Origin: Phoronis australis
Lineage: Eukaryota > Phoronida > Phoronidae
Assembly: GCA_002633005.1 (NCBI GenBank)
Contig: NMRA01000240.1
Location: 29,351-93,350 of the forward strand
Direction of reading: 5' to 3'
DNA length: 64,000 nucleotides
The position numbers and the translations under genes are program-made. The notes beneath the pieces are model-generated. The model did not search any database. It had not been told where the DNA came from and saw nothing but the letters and a program-made list of their open reading frames with translations. Shown here one piece after another: positions 31,336 to 41,634 of the stretch; position 1 is the stretch's first letter; every line of letters begins with the position of its first letter.

Positions 31336-32344
31336 ATTTAAAGATTTAAACTTTTTTCTATCTACGGTGTGTGAATAAAAACCACTAATCTAGTTCCTTA
31401 GCCAATAATCAATTGACTTTTGAATTGTGAGGACATTTTGGTACACTTTGGCTGTCCTAAGTTCATCAATATACTTGCGACTTATGTCAGACAAACAAAA
31501 TTCTTCTGTGTAATATGTTATTTGGCGATCTGATGACACATCAAATTTTCGCAACGTCGAGCTGCACAAGTTCTTACAAGATAAGCTTCTAATTGTAAAA
31601 TACCATCTATCAATTAGTCCAATTCCGTAGATGCATAAACAATGCGTTTACCTTGATTTAATAACTTAAATCCTTTTGATCCCTGTTTTGTGAGTTTAAA
31701 TGACAAATCTTGAACCTAAGTAAAAAACAATGTATTTATAGTCATTTGAATGATGAGTACATTGTTGGGAATTGTTCGAATTTCATCAATGTCTTTGGGA
31801 GATTATTTGGGCAAAACCATCTTACTGCAAAGTATATGTACTACTTCAGGTTGCAACTAAATTTAATAAAACATCACCAAATCTTACAAGTGACATATAT
31901 TTATTGAATGATACACAGAACATACAAAGAAATAATGACGAACCCAGAAATTGCGAAGCATTATATCTGGGTTGTAGACAATTCATAAATGAAAGTAATA
32001 TACATAGAGGTATATAAATGTAAGTAGTATCTAATATAAGTATTCCAATATTTAGATATGCTATTACGAACTTATAAAAACAAAAACATGTATAGATTCA
32101 TGTATGGAAATCAGAACCAAAAATATTTATAAGCGATACATACAAATTTGGTTACGTATGCTTAAGATGAATTCATTGAGAACAAGGTCTACCATTCAAT
32201 AATAATGTAACTTTAGTAGGGGTAATATTGAGAGCTTTTACAATTCATTAGTTTTCATTGAGTGCACCAAAGAGTGAGTCTCTCAGATTTTCGATGAGGG
32301 GACATTTGAAGAAACCATGAGGATAAGATTGATGGTCACTACAT
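31336..32344. other. AT-rich, nothing recognised
   Basis: Low-GC sequence with short frames only. Confidence 0.4.
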
Positions 32345-33147
32345 TTACAGTTCACTAATCTTGTGCCTAAGCTTGCCGAAGTTTAGGAAAAGACCACATC
32401 TTGATCTGTACAATGCTAATTCGTTATCGCGGGGAAGGGAGAATTGAGTCAGGGCTGTTGAGTCATCAAAATTATGAAAAACAATTCTAAAATTATTTTT
32501 TATACTCGTAAAAGAGCTGCTTTCCTTAACAGAGACTGGAAGAGAATTGCAGTTGTTGATGCACATCATGACTGTAGACCTTCTGAATGTCTGACTGAAT
32601 GACAGAGGAATTGCATATGGGGTGGTGGATCTCAAACCACTAAGATGGCTTTTTCGAGTGTATAGATGAAATATTTTTGACAGGGGCGTTGTTGACATTG
32701 TTTATTACTTTGAAAGTAAATGTGGTCATGTGATGATTGCGTCGAGTAGACAGTTTGGGCCATGTGTGACTATTCAAAACCTTGACCCTATTGGATTCCC
32801 TGTAAGTTCCAGTTTTGAGTAAGGAAGCATGATACTGTAATTTCTTCAAATGCTACAGTGCACCAGTATTGGCAGACTGATATTTAATAATATCTCAATA
32901 ATCGACATGTGGAAGTATGAAGGATTTGACCATAACTTCTAAATGTGTAGTATTCAGATGGCGTGAGACAAGCTTTTAAGCTTGTCTCACTTAAAAGTGT
33001 GTTAATTAGTTTCAATTTTTTGTAGAATCTTAGCTTCCCCTCATAAGTGCTTGGCAGTTTCGGATTTACACATACATGTATAGAAGGACAATGAGATATT
33101 CCCCCTAACCTCCTCACCGATAGAGGGTCTCTTCTAAAATGGAACAC
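32345..33147 (-). pseudogene. LINE reverse transcriptase C-terminal fragment
   Basis: Read on the minus strand from 33147: YEGKLRFYKKLKLINTLLSE, then (frame change) VMVKSFILPHVDY, then LQYHASLLKTGTYRESNRVK, VLNSHTWPKLSTRRNHHMTT, FKVINNVNNAPVKNI, GLRSTTPYAIPLSFSQTFRR and NCNSLPVSVKESSSFTSIKN. The order matches the end of CR1/L2/Jockey-type polymerases: a thumb region with (L)xxxFILPxxDYCDxI, LQxxAAR-like, WPxLxxRR, then NSLPxxVxxxxSxxxFKxxL. Frameshifts and stops are present. A 28-bp perfect hairpin at 32963-32990 interrupts the reading. Confidence 0.75.
32963..32990. repeat. perfect palindrome, 13-bp arms
   Basis: GTGAGACAAGCTT, TT, AAGCTTGTCTCAC: a local inverted duplication inside the LINE reading frame. 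Confidence 0.8.
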
Positions 33148-33760
33148 CTTAAGATGAAAGGCTAAACATCATTAAGTTTGGAAAAGAGTGACAGTTTATT
33201 CCATCGTTGTGTGACCCTAAAAGAAGTGACCTTTCTCAGCATGAAAACCGGTTGTCCGTACGATTTCACAGAAATGGAAATAGCCGTAATCGAGTCCAAC
33301 ACTGGGATCTCTCTCTGTAAACGCCTCCTTAAGATTTCTCTCTGTAAGTGCCTCCTTAAGAATTTGTCAACAAAACACTAAAAGAGTTCCAACTTAAATG
33401 TCATCAATGGATCCCTTCAAGTACTGGGCCCCTAAATATGAAAAGATCTAAATTAGTTTTCAAAAATTCGGAGTGCGCAGGAATTAATGCTATCTGTCAG
33501 ATTATCAGTTTTTGTCAAGTGATATACAACTTAAAAAAACGAGAAAATAGAGCGACAGTTGTCCCCGTTATCCCTTTCCAGAGGAGGGTTTGTGGAATAA
33601 TGTTGTGTAGCAGCAAAATTGTCTTCTTGACATTAAAAATCCAGTGCACGTCCTCAATTGCGCTTAGACGGCCTATGCAGCAAAATCGGAGACAACACTA
33701 TCCTGGCCAGGGCCCTCATGCACTGATACTTAGTTGTCAAATGTTCCCTTGAATTTTCTG
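33148..33760. other. no gene seen
   Basis: TTTCTCTCTGTAA(A/G)CGCCTCC or TGCCTCC occurs twice in tandem at about 33310-33360; otherwise nothing recognised. Confidence 0.4.
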
Positions 33761-34105
33761 TCATCTCCATGTTTCGCAGTCATCTTTGTCGTCATTCATG
33801 TGCCAAGCACGGTGCCTGCACCGGTTAAGCAACAACATTTTCTGTAAAAGTGTTGAATAACCAGTAAACTCATATTTCATGATGACATGATAAGAACTTT
33901 CAATTTGTAAAATACAGTGAACCATTGAAAAATTATATGATGGAAGGCAGAGTCTTGACTGAGGGTGAAAGCCAAAAACTCTTACCATTTTCACTTGTGA
34001 CATGACCAGAATAACGTCGGTGGTATAACCCGCTTTCATGGCATCTAGACTCATCTGCTGCTCTATTTTGTAATTCAGCCATTACTACTTGTATGCAGGG
34101 TGTTA
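33761..34105 (-). pseudogene. ORF fragment sharing a YKxxWLxYKIExQ block with 38.3 kb
   Basis: The minus strand reads HPAYK, two stop codons, then WLNYKIEQQMSLDAMKAGYT and TDVILVMSQVKMVRVFGF. At 38310-38240 the same strand reads HPAYKPYWLDYKIELQIGEKG, and the DNA is similar (CTATTTTGTAATTCAGCCA against CTATTTTGTAATCCAGCCA). A third trace is on the plus strand at 34284-34312 (DKIP, stop, HPAYN). The block is therefore repeated in this region in both orientations. The protein family is not recognised. Confidence 0.4.
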
Positions 34106-34304
34106 CGGTATTTTGTCAACATGGCCACTGATACTTTTGGATACTTCGTTTGTAAAGTACACTCAAATTTCACTTTGAGCACCAGTTCGGTTATAGTCTG
34201 ACGCCCGTCGGACTATAACTGAACTGCTGCCCGTGCTTGACTTAGGAAGTATCCAAAAGTATGATTGGCGATAGTGACAAAATACCGTAACATCCTGCTT
34301 ACAA
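34089..34304. mobile_element. 216-bp foldback (MITE-like) palindrome
   Basis: The left arm TTGTATGCAGGGTGTTACGG...ATACTTTTGGATACTTC is repeated inverted on the right (GAAGTATCCAAAAGTAT...CCGTAACATCCTGCTTACAA) with few mismatches over about 57 bp. The centre holds a second hairpin (34183-34226; 19 of 21 bases pair) around GACGCCCGTCG. The whole can fold into a long cruciform. No target duplication is clear. An alternative is an inverted duplication of a coding block (see 33761-34105). Confidence 0.65.
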
Positions 34305-34733
34305 CCGGTTGGATACAAAGTGAACTAGCAGATCGGTCTAGAGGCCATTAAACTGGCATATACCAGCGATGTCTTTTTGGTCGTGCCAGTACGGAAAGGT
34401 TCCCCAAAATTAGCCAAAGTTCATTCTGGAGATCAGTGTTTTAATTATTTTTAATTCATGTCATTTGCGTAGGCTATCTATAAAAACAATTACGATGATG
34501 GAAACATAAATCATCAATTTCCAAACTTGCGCCGATCGAGCACTACGACATATGAAAAAATCTTCGCACAACATGCAATCAATGGTAAACGCACAAAACA
34601 CATTCACCGTCGAAACATCGCATAGCTGTTATCGGTATCAATGATAGTGGATAATTTCTGGGATCCAATTCTCCCACGCAAAGTCGGCTTTTTCAGTTTG
34701 AATCTGACCTCCGAAACTGCGCTTTGTTGAGTC
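34305..34733. other. no gene seen
   Basis: Nothing recognised before the TTAA site at 34734. Confidence 0.4.
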
Positions 34734-35773
34734 TTAAAGGAGAATGCCATCCAAAAAACAACCTATATTGTATCAATTTAGATCGAGTAGCCAATAATGG
34801 CACGTTTGGTTGCGTTACCTGACGGCATACGGAGGTGTTGAAATTATCCAATGAAGTCATTGGTTTCACACGCAGTCTGCTCACCAGTTCCAAACACGGG
34901 TTACTGGTGTCAGCTTATCACTTGAATTCATCGTTTAACACCAATAAATCATGAAACTTCGATGTAAAACCCTTAAAAATGTATAAAGCTCCTATAAAAA
35001 CGTGTTGTTTTATACTGCTGTTCAGGATTTATTGGTATTTGGACACACCGTAGCCTATAAGGTTCACCAGGCCAATTTACCAAGGTCCGTAGCAGGAGTT
35101 TGGGGTCTGTTCTTCCGTGAAATACAGGCAGTTGAACCTATAGATCTGTTTTAGAGTTCTTAGCACACAAAACGCTTGTAATTATCCGGGCAAGTGGCTC
35201 GGAACCCGATCAGGCCCGACGCGGCCGCCTGTGATCCGACAAAGACTTCACTGGTCGGGTCGTTAGGTTTCACAGCTAGGCTATCAGTTCGAACCGGAAT
35301 ACACTGATCAGGAAATACTAGAGAAGTGCCGTAAACATGCACAGGCAACGGAACGTATGAATAGTTCTTTGGTAAGCCGGAATTCGTCAGAGAAATCACT
35401 ATCGACGAAATGCCGGCCACAGACACGGAGATGTTTCACGGCCTCATACTTGCTATTAACAGCCTACCTTTCATTATTCACTACCGCGAGCGACTTCCTA
35501 AGCATTTCGGGCTCTCGAGGAAGTCGAAAAACGCTATAACGGCTTTCTTCGCAGCATCATAGTTCGCCGGGGCAAGCGGGAAAGATGCACCACAATATAG
35601 CGTCATTCACTCTGCAGACAAACCACTGACGTCACTGCGTCGTTTCTCGCCTTCCTCACAGGTTATCGCGTTACCTCTCCTCAAGGTGAGGTCGACCGTA
35701 TAAGAGGCGATGTGGATATAGAACGATTAAGACGTTAAAAAAGACTAATTAATCGGGTGTCATTCTCATTTAA
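34734..35773 (+). mobile_element. TTAA-flanked DNA transposon, copy 2
   Basis: TTAA (34734-34737) AGGAGAATGCCATCC ... GGGTGTCATTCTCAT TTAA (35770-35773). The 1032-bp unit has imperfect inverted ends and no transposase. It is the best-preserved copy and shows the empty site of the element nested in copy 1. From 35280 it has the exon-like piece GYQFEPEYTDQEILEK, followed by GGTAAGCCGG, without the downstream cysteine region. Confidence 0.8.
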
Positions 35774-36399
35774 GGTAACCGTCCAGCATTGTGTCGGCAT
35801 AAACTGCGAAATAACTGAGACAAGTCGAGTAGGTTTTAATGTAAGGCAAAACCGGCCTTCACAGCAAAAACCTTGGGCAGATCATATTGTTGAGTTGCGA
35901 TTTAGTAACCTTAGTTATTGCTAATAGTTTAGCAACAGCATATTTGTAATACCGAACACAGTTGTTTTTCGCCTGCAAACAAGGCACCACCTTCCATCAT
36001 ATCTGGATTCATCGGATTTTTATGAGCCGATAAAAGTTCCACAACGACCTTGAAAAATGACAACATCTGCGGAGTCGAAACTCATTAAGTTTCAAGCAAC
36101 TATAAACTATAGTACACGGACCGCCAACTCCGTATACAATGGATGAAATCTGCAATCTTACGCATAATCCGTGACGTCATTATTCATTAGCCCCCCCATT
36201 GAACAACGATTCAATGCCTAAAATATTATTTTTACGTTGTATTAGACAATAAAATAGAAGGAAGAATTTCCCAGCACAATACACTAACGGGAAGCTGAGC
36301 TTGCTATGTTTAGAGGATGGCGCATGCTCAAGGATATTTTGCAAGAAAATGATGGGAGTTGGGAACCTGTTGTCTATAATCTGTTATGAAACAGGGCCA
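35774..36399. other. region upstream of gene B
   Basis: No frame of note. It contains CCGTGACGTCATTATTCATTAGC (a CRE-like TGACGTCA at about 36171). This is the probable promoter-proximal region of gene B, inferred from position only. Confidence 0.4.
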
Positions 36400-36406
36400 T
36401 ATAAAT
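36400..36406 (+). promoter_or_regulatory. possible TATA box of gene B
   Basis: TATAAAT in CCATATAAATTGACG, about 200 bp before the likely start codon. A TCATTACG initiator-like word follows about 30 bp downstream (about 36430). This gives a predicted 5' UTR of about 175 nt. Confidence 0.4.
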
Positions 36407-36606
36407 TGACGAGCGCCCTGAAGGATGTTCTCATTACGTGCTGCTCGTGAATGAATTTTTCGGAAGATAGCACGTGCACTTTCCACGTTCACAGCATTTG
36501 TCGTATATTATGACGTTTTGTCCTAAGACAGAGTCAGTTTACATGAGAATTTTTATTTCTGATTATGACATTTGGTTATTTCTGTGACCGCAAAAATATT
36601 TTTAGC

Positions 36607-37534
36607 ATGCGACAATGTAATCTCTTCAGTAGGTTGTTGAGGATTGTGAGTTTCGTAGGCTTTATCATTCCATGCGTTCGTTATCCTGTGGGGATGGTCC
36701 TGGCTGAGACGACATATCCAGAAATTGAACAGTGTGACTCAGACGTAGTATTTGTCATTCCTGTAAGTGATTCCATCGATGAAAATCAATATGAGCTGAT
36801 GAAAGGTTTCGTCATTGAAACAGCCGGCAAATTGCGATCTACAAACAGTCGTATTGGTGTTTTTCAGTACGGTGACATCGTAGCTCCAAGTATAAAGTTA
36901 AACAGTGGTGTTAATGCTACAGCGCAAGACAGAATGAAAAAAAGGATGGAAACAATGAAAAAGGAGGATGCAAGAGTCACAAAAACAGGAGAAATTCCAA
37001 CATGTTTTGGAATGGGCCTCGGTCAAGTTAGGTTACAAGCCTTTTCTTTGCTTAACAGTGATCGTCGTGACACAGTCAAAGTAGTCATCGGCTTGGTGGA
37101 TGGTACCACAAATGAAGAACGTGTTCTTGGCGACACAATGACTTTAGGAAACCATCCGTCGTTGCAATCTTCTGCATATTATGACTTTGGTTTTCTACTG
37201 TTCAGTGTTTTAATTAACCGCCAGGCAAGTGGTAAAGAGGTGGCTAAAACGAACGGACACAGTGGCCATTTTTTTGCCCCCTCCTTCGACCAGTTAGTTG
37301 ATTTAGAAGACATGGTGGTAACGGCTGTGAAGGCAAGATGTTGGCAGATGCGACATCTAAGAGAAGAATCAGTCACCCGACGACTTCTGAGTGAAGTCTT
37401 TAATAGTGACGGCACGATTCACGCAAAATGGTTATGTGGACAAGTAGGCGATATGGGAATTTCGTATTGTTCCGAATCTGCACAATACTTAAAAAGACCA
37501 AAGTTGTACACGAAACCACTTCCAGATAAATATT
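36607..37534 (+). CDS. gene B exon 1: signal peptide and vWA domain
   Basis: The chosen start (MRQCNLFSRLLRIVSFVGFI) gives a signal peptide with a basic n-region and a hydrophobic core; an in-frame ATG at 36565 would put 14 polar residues before it. The mature part has CDSDVVFVIPVSDSID (residues 43-58), the first strand and metal-site loop of a von Willebrand A domain. RIGVFQYGD, PTCFGMGLGQ and VKVVIGLVDGTTNEE correspond to its later strands. The DxSxS metal motif is altered: Pro replaces the Asp (PVSDS), and TDG is VDG, so metal-dependent binding may be lost. There is an NAT glycosylation site. The exon ends KPLPDKY plus T before GTAAGT (phase 1). It joins in frame to the cysteine exon at 39142. 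Confidence 0.85.
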
Positions 37535-39141
37535 GTAAGTAATAAGCAGAAGTAGTGTGTACGCATTCCGGCCGGCTGTTTTAAGGTATTGCTACGTATT
37601 AGACCCATGCGAAGTAATACCTAAGTGGTTCGTACAATGGGCATGCGCCTGAAGTTCGCATAAAGGCCCAGGCAATGTGTCTTGCAGAGGATCAGCCATT
37701 AATTTGCATATAATTGCTCCCGTTTTGGCTACCTCTGGCCCTCATAACAATTTGGACATTTGCTTCTGTATCTTTCGAGTTCCCTGGGAGTAGTCTCATG
37801 GATTTTCGTAAAAAGATTTGTAGTAGCGTACTGACGCGCCTTTAAGCCCATGGAAATGATTCCTTCTTTAGTGGCCTTTTTCTATGAAGTGGTTAGCATA
37901 ATGGCCCATGTGCCTAAGTTTCGCATTTAATGCTCACAAATTCATTCGCAGAAGCCGATCTATCCCACAATGCATCAAATGAGAGGTAAACTGGAACGCT
38001 ATGTAATCGTCTACCCTTCTAAGGCCACAAAAGTGGCCACGTAACGCTATGTAAATTATTAAAAATGCGTCAAATTACCCCTCACTCCTTTCAATCCAAA
38101 ATTTCGATGAAGTCTTTTTGGATAACTCTGACCATTTTCACCATGATTGATACAAATTCCGCATTAAGATTAACGTTACTAAAGCAGAACTCGGAAACAA
38201 AAAACACACAGTGTTTGCCTAAGTTGAGACGTACCGTGATTCCATGGCCTTTTTCGCCGATCTGCAGCTCTATTTTGTAATCCAGCCAATACGGCTTGTA
38301 CGCAGGGTGTTGTGGTACTTTGCCTAAGCTTTTAGATAATTTTAATGTCAAGCATTCGCAAATTGAACGTTCAGCATCAGTGGTACTGGGTGTGGACCAG
38401 TTTCTCTCTCTACAAACTTCAAAAGTACCATCAATAATCTCAATATCAATAAAAACAACTAGGTTTCTCGACTTCGACATGTTTCGACGTCTCAAACGTC
38501 ATCATCAGACAACCAGTCAAGGCCTTCTAACAGTCTTGACCCAAAGTGTGTACAGCAGAGCTATCAGCGCGCATCATAGCAAAAACATCAAATATTATTC
38601 ACGTGCTGAATGAAAATAGCCTTACAGTGGCTGAAAATCTGCAAGTGGTCATTAATGTGACACCAATTGTCAATGCCTAAGTATTCCTTATCCCGGGCTT
38701 AAGGATGGCGAGCAGTTTCACCATTTTAGCTGGAAGCACAACCAGGAAAACAATTATCCACTACCCTGGGTTTAAGACCAAAAGGGGCTTTATCCCTAGT
38801 GCTGAAAAACCACAAGATTTTAGAGATTTAAATGTTGAAACAATTCTCAAATCTTTTTGATAATACTTCACAATATTATCAATTTTACTCTGGCAATATT
38901 TAAAAAAACTAGCCTTGTGGAATCGCTGATCCATTTCAACATCTCGTCGTGCCATTCCCAACCCAATGTAATCTAATTTTCTGAATGTTATGTGTAACAT
39001 AGGTAGGAAAATATCAATTAAGTAAATCGAGAAATACGTTGTGAATGAAGTTCGTGTCTCAGATGTTTATTTCCACGTTTTCTATTCAAAAAAATCCTTA
39101 AACACGTACGTGTAGTACAACATTTCTGCTAATTTCTCTAG
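37535..39141 (+). other. gene B intron 1
   Basis: The donor is GTAAGT and the acceptor TTTCTCTAG. The intron holds the minus-strand ORF at 38091-38495, otherwise only A/T-rich sequence with short frames. Confidence 0.6.
38091..38495 (-). pseudogene. 134-codon ORF with the YKPYWLDYKIELQ block
   Basis: Opposite to gene B, inside intron 1. It reads MRRRNMSKSRNLVVFIDIEI, CRERNWSTPSTTDAERSICE, SKSLGKVPQHPAYKPYWLDY and GEKGHGITVRLNLG, and ends VQKDFIEILD-like (RVIQKDFIEILD). The central block recurs at 33.9-34.3 kb. It is basic, without a membrane segment. Not recognised. It could be an exon of a repeated gene family or part of a mobile element. Confidence 0.35.
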
Positions 39142-39279
39142 CGTCCGATGACAATAAAGATTTCATAGCTTGTGAGGATGGTGGGCGATTCTGTACTGCA
39201 CCAACGCAGTGCGACGAGTCGTTCAGTTCTTGCACAGAATGTGTATCCGGAGCGGAAAAGCGTGGAAGCTCTTGCAAAT
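39142..39279 (+). CDS. gene B exon 2: six-cysteine module 1
   Basis: 138 bp, bordered by CTCTAG and GTGAGT, phase 1 at both ends. It reads SDDNKDFIACEDGGRFC, TAPTQCDESFSSCTEC, VSGAEKRGSSCK. Six cysteines with spacing C-x6-C-x5-C-x6-C-x2-C-x9-C. It differs from the later modules in having CxxC instead of CxC at the fourth and fifth cysteines. Confidence 0.82.
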
Positions 39280-40294
39280 GTGAGTATGTCTGCGTGTTCT
39301 TTTTTACCGGTACCGTATACTAACCAACTCTTATGACAGACAACGTCAAAAGCCAAGGGGGGATTGAGTGTTACAGCTTCCCCCGGTCGAGTAATTCTAG
39401 AGGAGTATTGCTTGCTAACAACTCTGAGTACAGTGTTTCTTATATCAAACATGACTCGTCCGGGAATGTATTAGCTGTAAATTTGATATTCGAGTCAACA
39501 TATCTATTTTTAGCATCAATGGTCCTAACAAAGATGACCCTCTTTTTTACAACGCCTCAGAATTCAAGTAAATGAATTCGCATCTGAGTCTATGACTCTT
39601 GTGGGGATTGGAAGGTCGTCCAGGCTTATGATTTAGACTGTTGTATATAAGTGCAACAACAATCCTTTATCTAATAAAAAAAGTTTGTGAGTTGAAAGCC
39701 GCGTTTAATTTGGTTGACCCTTGAAGAGTTGGGGATCCTGAAAGAAAAAATACATCTGGATTAAAAGAAATCCACGTAAGTATGCTAGGTTGGACTACAG
39801 TTGTATTTTTAGTTAGTGAGGGACTCATGGCGTTTCCGGAAGAACAAACCATTCTTCCAGGGAATAGAACTGATCCCTCAGATATTGTAGTAACTTTGAA
39901 ATGTTACGATTTTAAAAAAGGACCTGGACTTTGGCGATTTAACAAATATTTGTTGTCTGGCAAGATGTATGTCAATTAATCAAAAGAAGTCATTGCAAAT
40001 ACTATTAATGAGTATAAGATAGCTCTTCCCGAACACACTGAATTAAATGTTTGTTCTCAGTTTTCAATTAGTGATCAACTTCTTTTTGCATATCATAAGA
40101 ACAATAGAAATTCCATTTTCAGTCAATAAAAAGAAGCAGAACCTCACTAAACAAAGTGACCTGGAAATGCGTATTACATCATAATTTTTCTGAGGAAGCC
40201 GAGGAAGAGTTACTGAAACTAACCTGTGAATTAGCAAATATTTGCGAGGAATATATTGAAGGGGAAGTAGATGGATTAAAGAGGGAGAAAAAGC

Positions 40295-40544
40295 GGATTG
40301 TACTGAAGCCTTCTCGACCCCCAAACCCCTTGACACCTTCGACCAACGACCTCCTCGACCCACAACCCCCACGACCTGTGGCAATAGAGATATCTATGCG
40401 CTTTTATAATCTCATTACATGCACATCCCTTGGCGACTTTCATATAAGACATACCTACACGCGAGTATGCTCTGGCTCAAGTCTGGTGACTGAAAACAGA
40501 AAGTGGCGTGAGAACGCGGGTGGTCTTGACTAGAACATTGTTAA
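40295..40544 (+). mobile_element. minisatellite-ended transposon, copy B1 (left part)
   Basis: It starts GGATTGTACTGAAGCC, has CGACC(A/C)ACGACCTCC-type repeats to about 40375, then CCTGTGGCAATAGAGATATC, GAAAACAGAAAGTGGCG and CATTGTTAA. It is cut off exactly where copy B2 starts. Confidence 0.65.
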
Positions 40545-41370
40545 GGATTGTTCTGAAACCCCCTCCACCCCCACCCCAATGACCCTCTCGACCCACAACC
40601 CCCTCGACCACGGCCCACGACCCTCGACCCCATGACCCCCTCGACCCACGACCCAGAACCCAGTCAACTCAGTCTAGACAAGCTCGACTCGATCTGAACA
40701 TAGAACACATGCTCACTAGCAGGACCAATGAGTTGGGCCATGTGCTAGGCTGGCTTTTCCACGTTATTGTAATCAAGGCAATAAATTAGGTAAGTTTGAA
40801 AGCCAAAAACTGAAAAAAATAACGCGACAAAATCAAATCAAAATCAAAGATCTACAAACCTTACAAATGTCGTTCCCGGCAGGGTGTAATCGTCTCATCT
40901 GCTCCTCAGTGAATTGCAGAGTGCGAGGAACCGATAAAACAATAATTTCACCAGTAAATACAGTTTGAAAAAACAAACTGTTAACTAAAAAATATTTCAA
41001 CGTTATATGGCGTACGTTACCATACTCTCTCTCTCTAAGTTTATTAGAACTGTGCCGTTGATAGACGCTTGTGGAACTATTTCTGTGACAACGATAGCGC
41101 GCTAACAATGTGCTATTCAAAACCACCGGCGTTCTAACACCACTTTCTGTTTTCAATCACGAGACTTCAGCCAGAATAGACTCGTGTGCAGGTATGACGT
41201 ATGAGAAAGTCGCCCAGCGACTTAAAAAGATTATGAAATATGTAAAAAATGCACAGATACCTCTATTGCCAAAGGTTGTGGGTCGTGGGTCATGGGTCGT
41301 GGGTCATGGGTCGTGGGTCATGGGTCGTGGGTCGAAGGGTGTGGGGATCGAGGGGGTTTCAGTACAATCG
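40545..41370 (-). mobile_element. minisatellite-ended transposon, copy B2 (complete)
   Basis: It starts GGATTGTTCTGAAACCCCCT, then has CGACCCACGACCC-type repeats to about 40670. The unique interior has ACAAGCTCGACTCGATCTGAAC, AACAGTTTG-type hairpin words (CAGTTTGAAAAAACAAACTG), TGACAACGATAGCGCGC and GAAAACAGAAAGTGG (inverse). The right inverted array is GGGTCGTGGGTCATGGGTCG (41280-41350), ending GGGGGTTTCAGTACAATC. 826 bp. No transposase frame, so it is non-autonomous. Confidence 0.72.
40975..41034. repeat. short hairpin and CT microsatellite
   Basis: CAGTTTGAAAAAACAAACTG forms a hairpin in the centre of the transposon (also present in the copies at 13.3 and 52.3 kb). CTCTCTCTCTCT is at 41025-41036. 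Confidence 0.55.
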
Positions 41371-41514
41371 TCTGTATATTTCTTATACAGGCCTTCAAAA
41401 CACAGATGATCAAAATTAACAGTTTTGTGGAGAAAAAATGATCACACGACGGTGTTTTGAATGTATTTTAAATGGCATGGGTTGAACACGGATTATAAAA
41501 CATATCTCCTGCAG

Positions 41515-41634
41515 ATAAACACGACATACCTTGCGAAGTAGGCGGCACGTTGTGTACAGATGAGTTCGCAGTTTGCTCTGGAATGGTGTGCAGGTGCATC
41601 GGCGGACGAATAATGTACGAGAACATGTGCAAGG
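41515..41634 (+). CDS. gene B exon 3: six-cysteine module 2
   Basis: 120 bp, acceptor CCTGCAG, donor GTACGT, phase 1 at both ends. It reads KHDIPCEVGGTLCTDEFAVC then SGMVCRCIGGRIMYENMCK. Six cysteines, spacing C-x6-C-x6-C-x4-C-x-C-x9-C. Frame continues from exon 2 and into exon 4. Confidence 0.85.

Larger units (their letters stand above)
39280..41514 (+). other. gene B intron 2
   Basis: It holds two copies of the minisatellite-ended transposon (40295-41370). 39280-40294 shows no recognisable feature. Confidence 0.6.

Noticed and set aside
40156-40533. 125-codon frame ending in Pro-rich repeats
   Set aside because: The Pro/Arg-rich part is translation of the transposon minisatellite.
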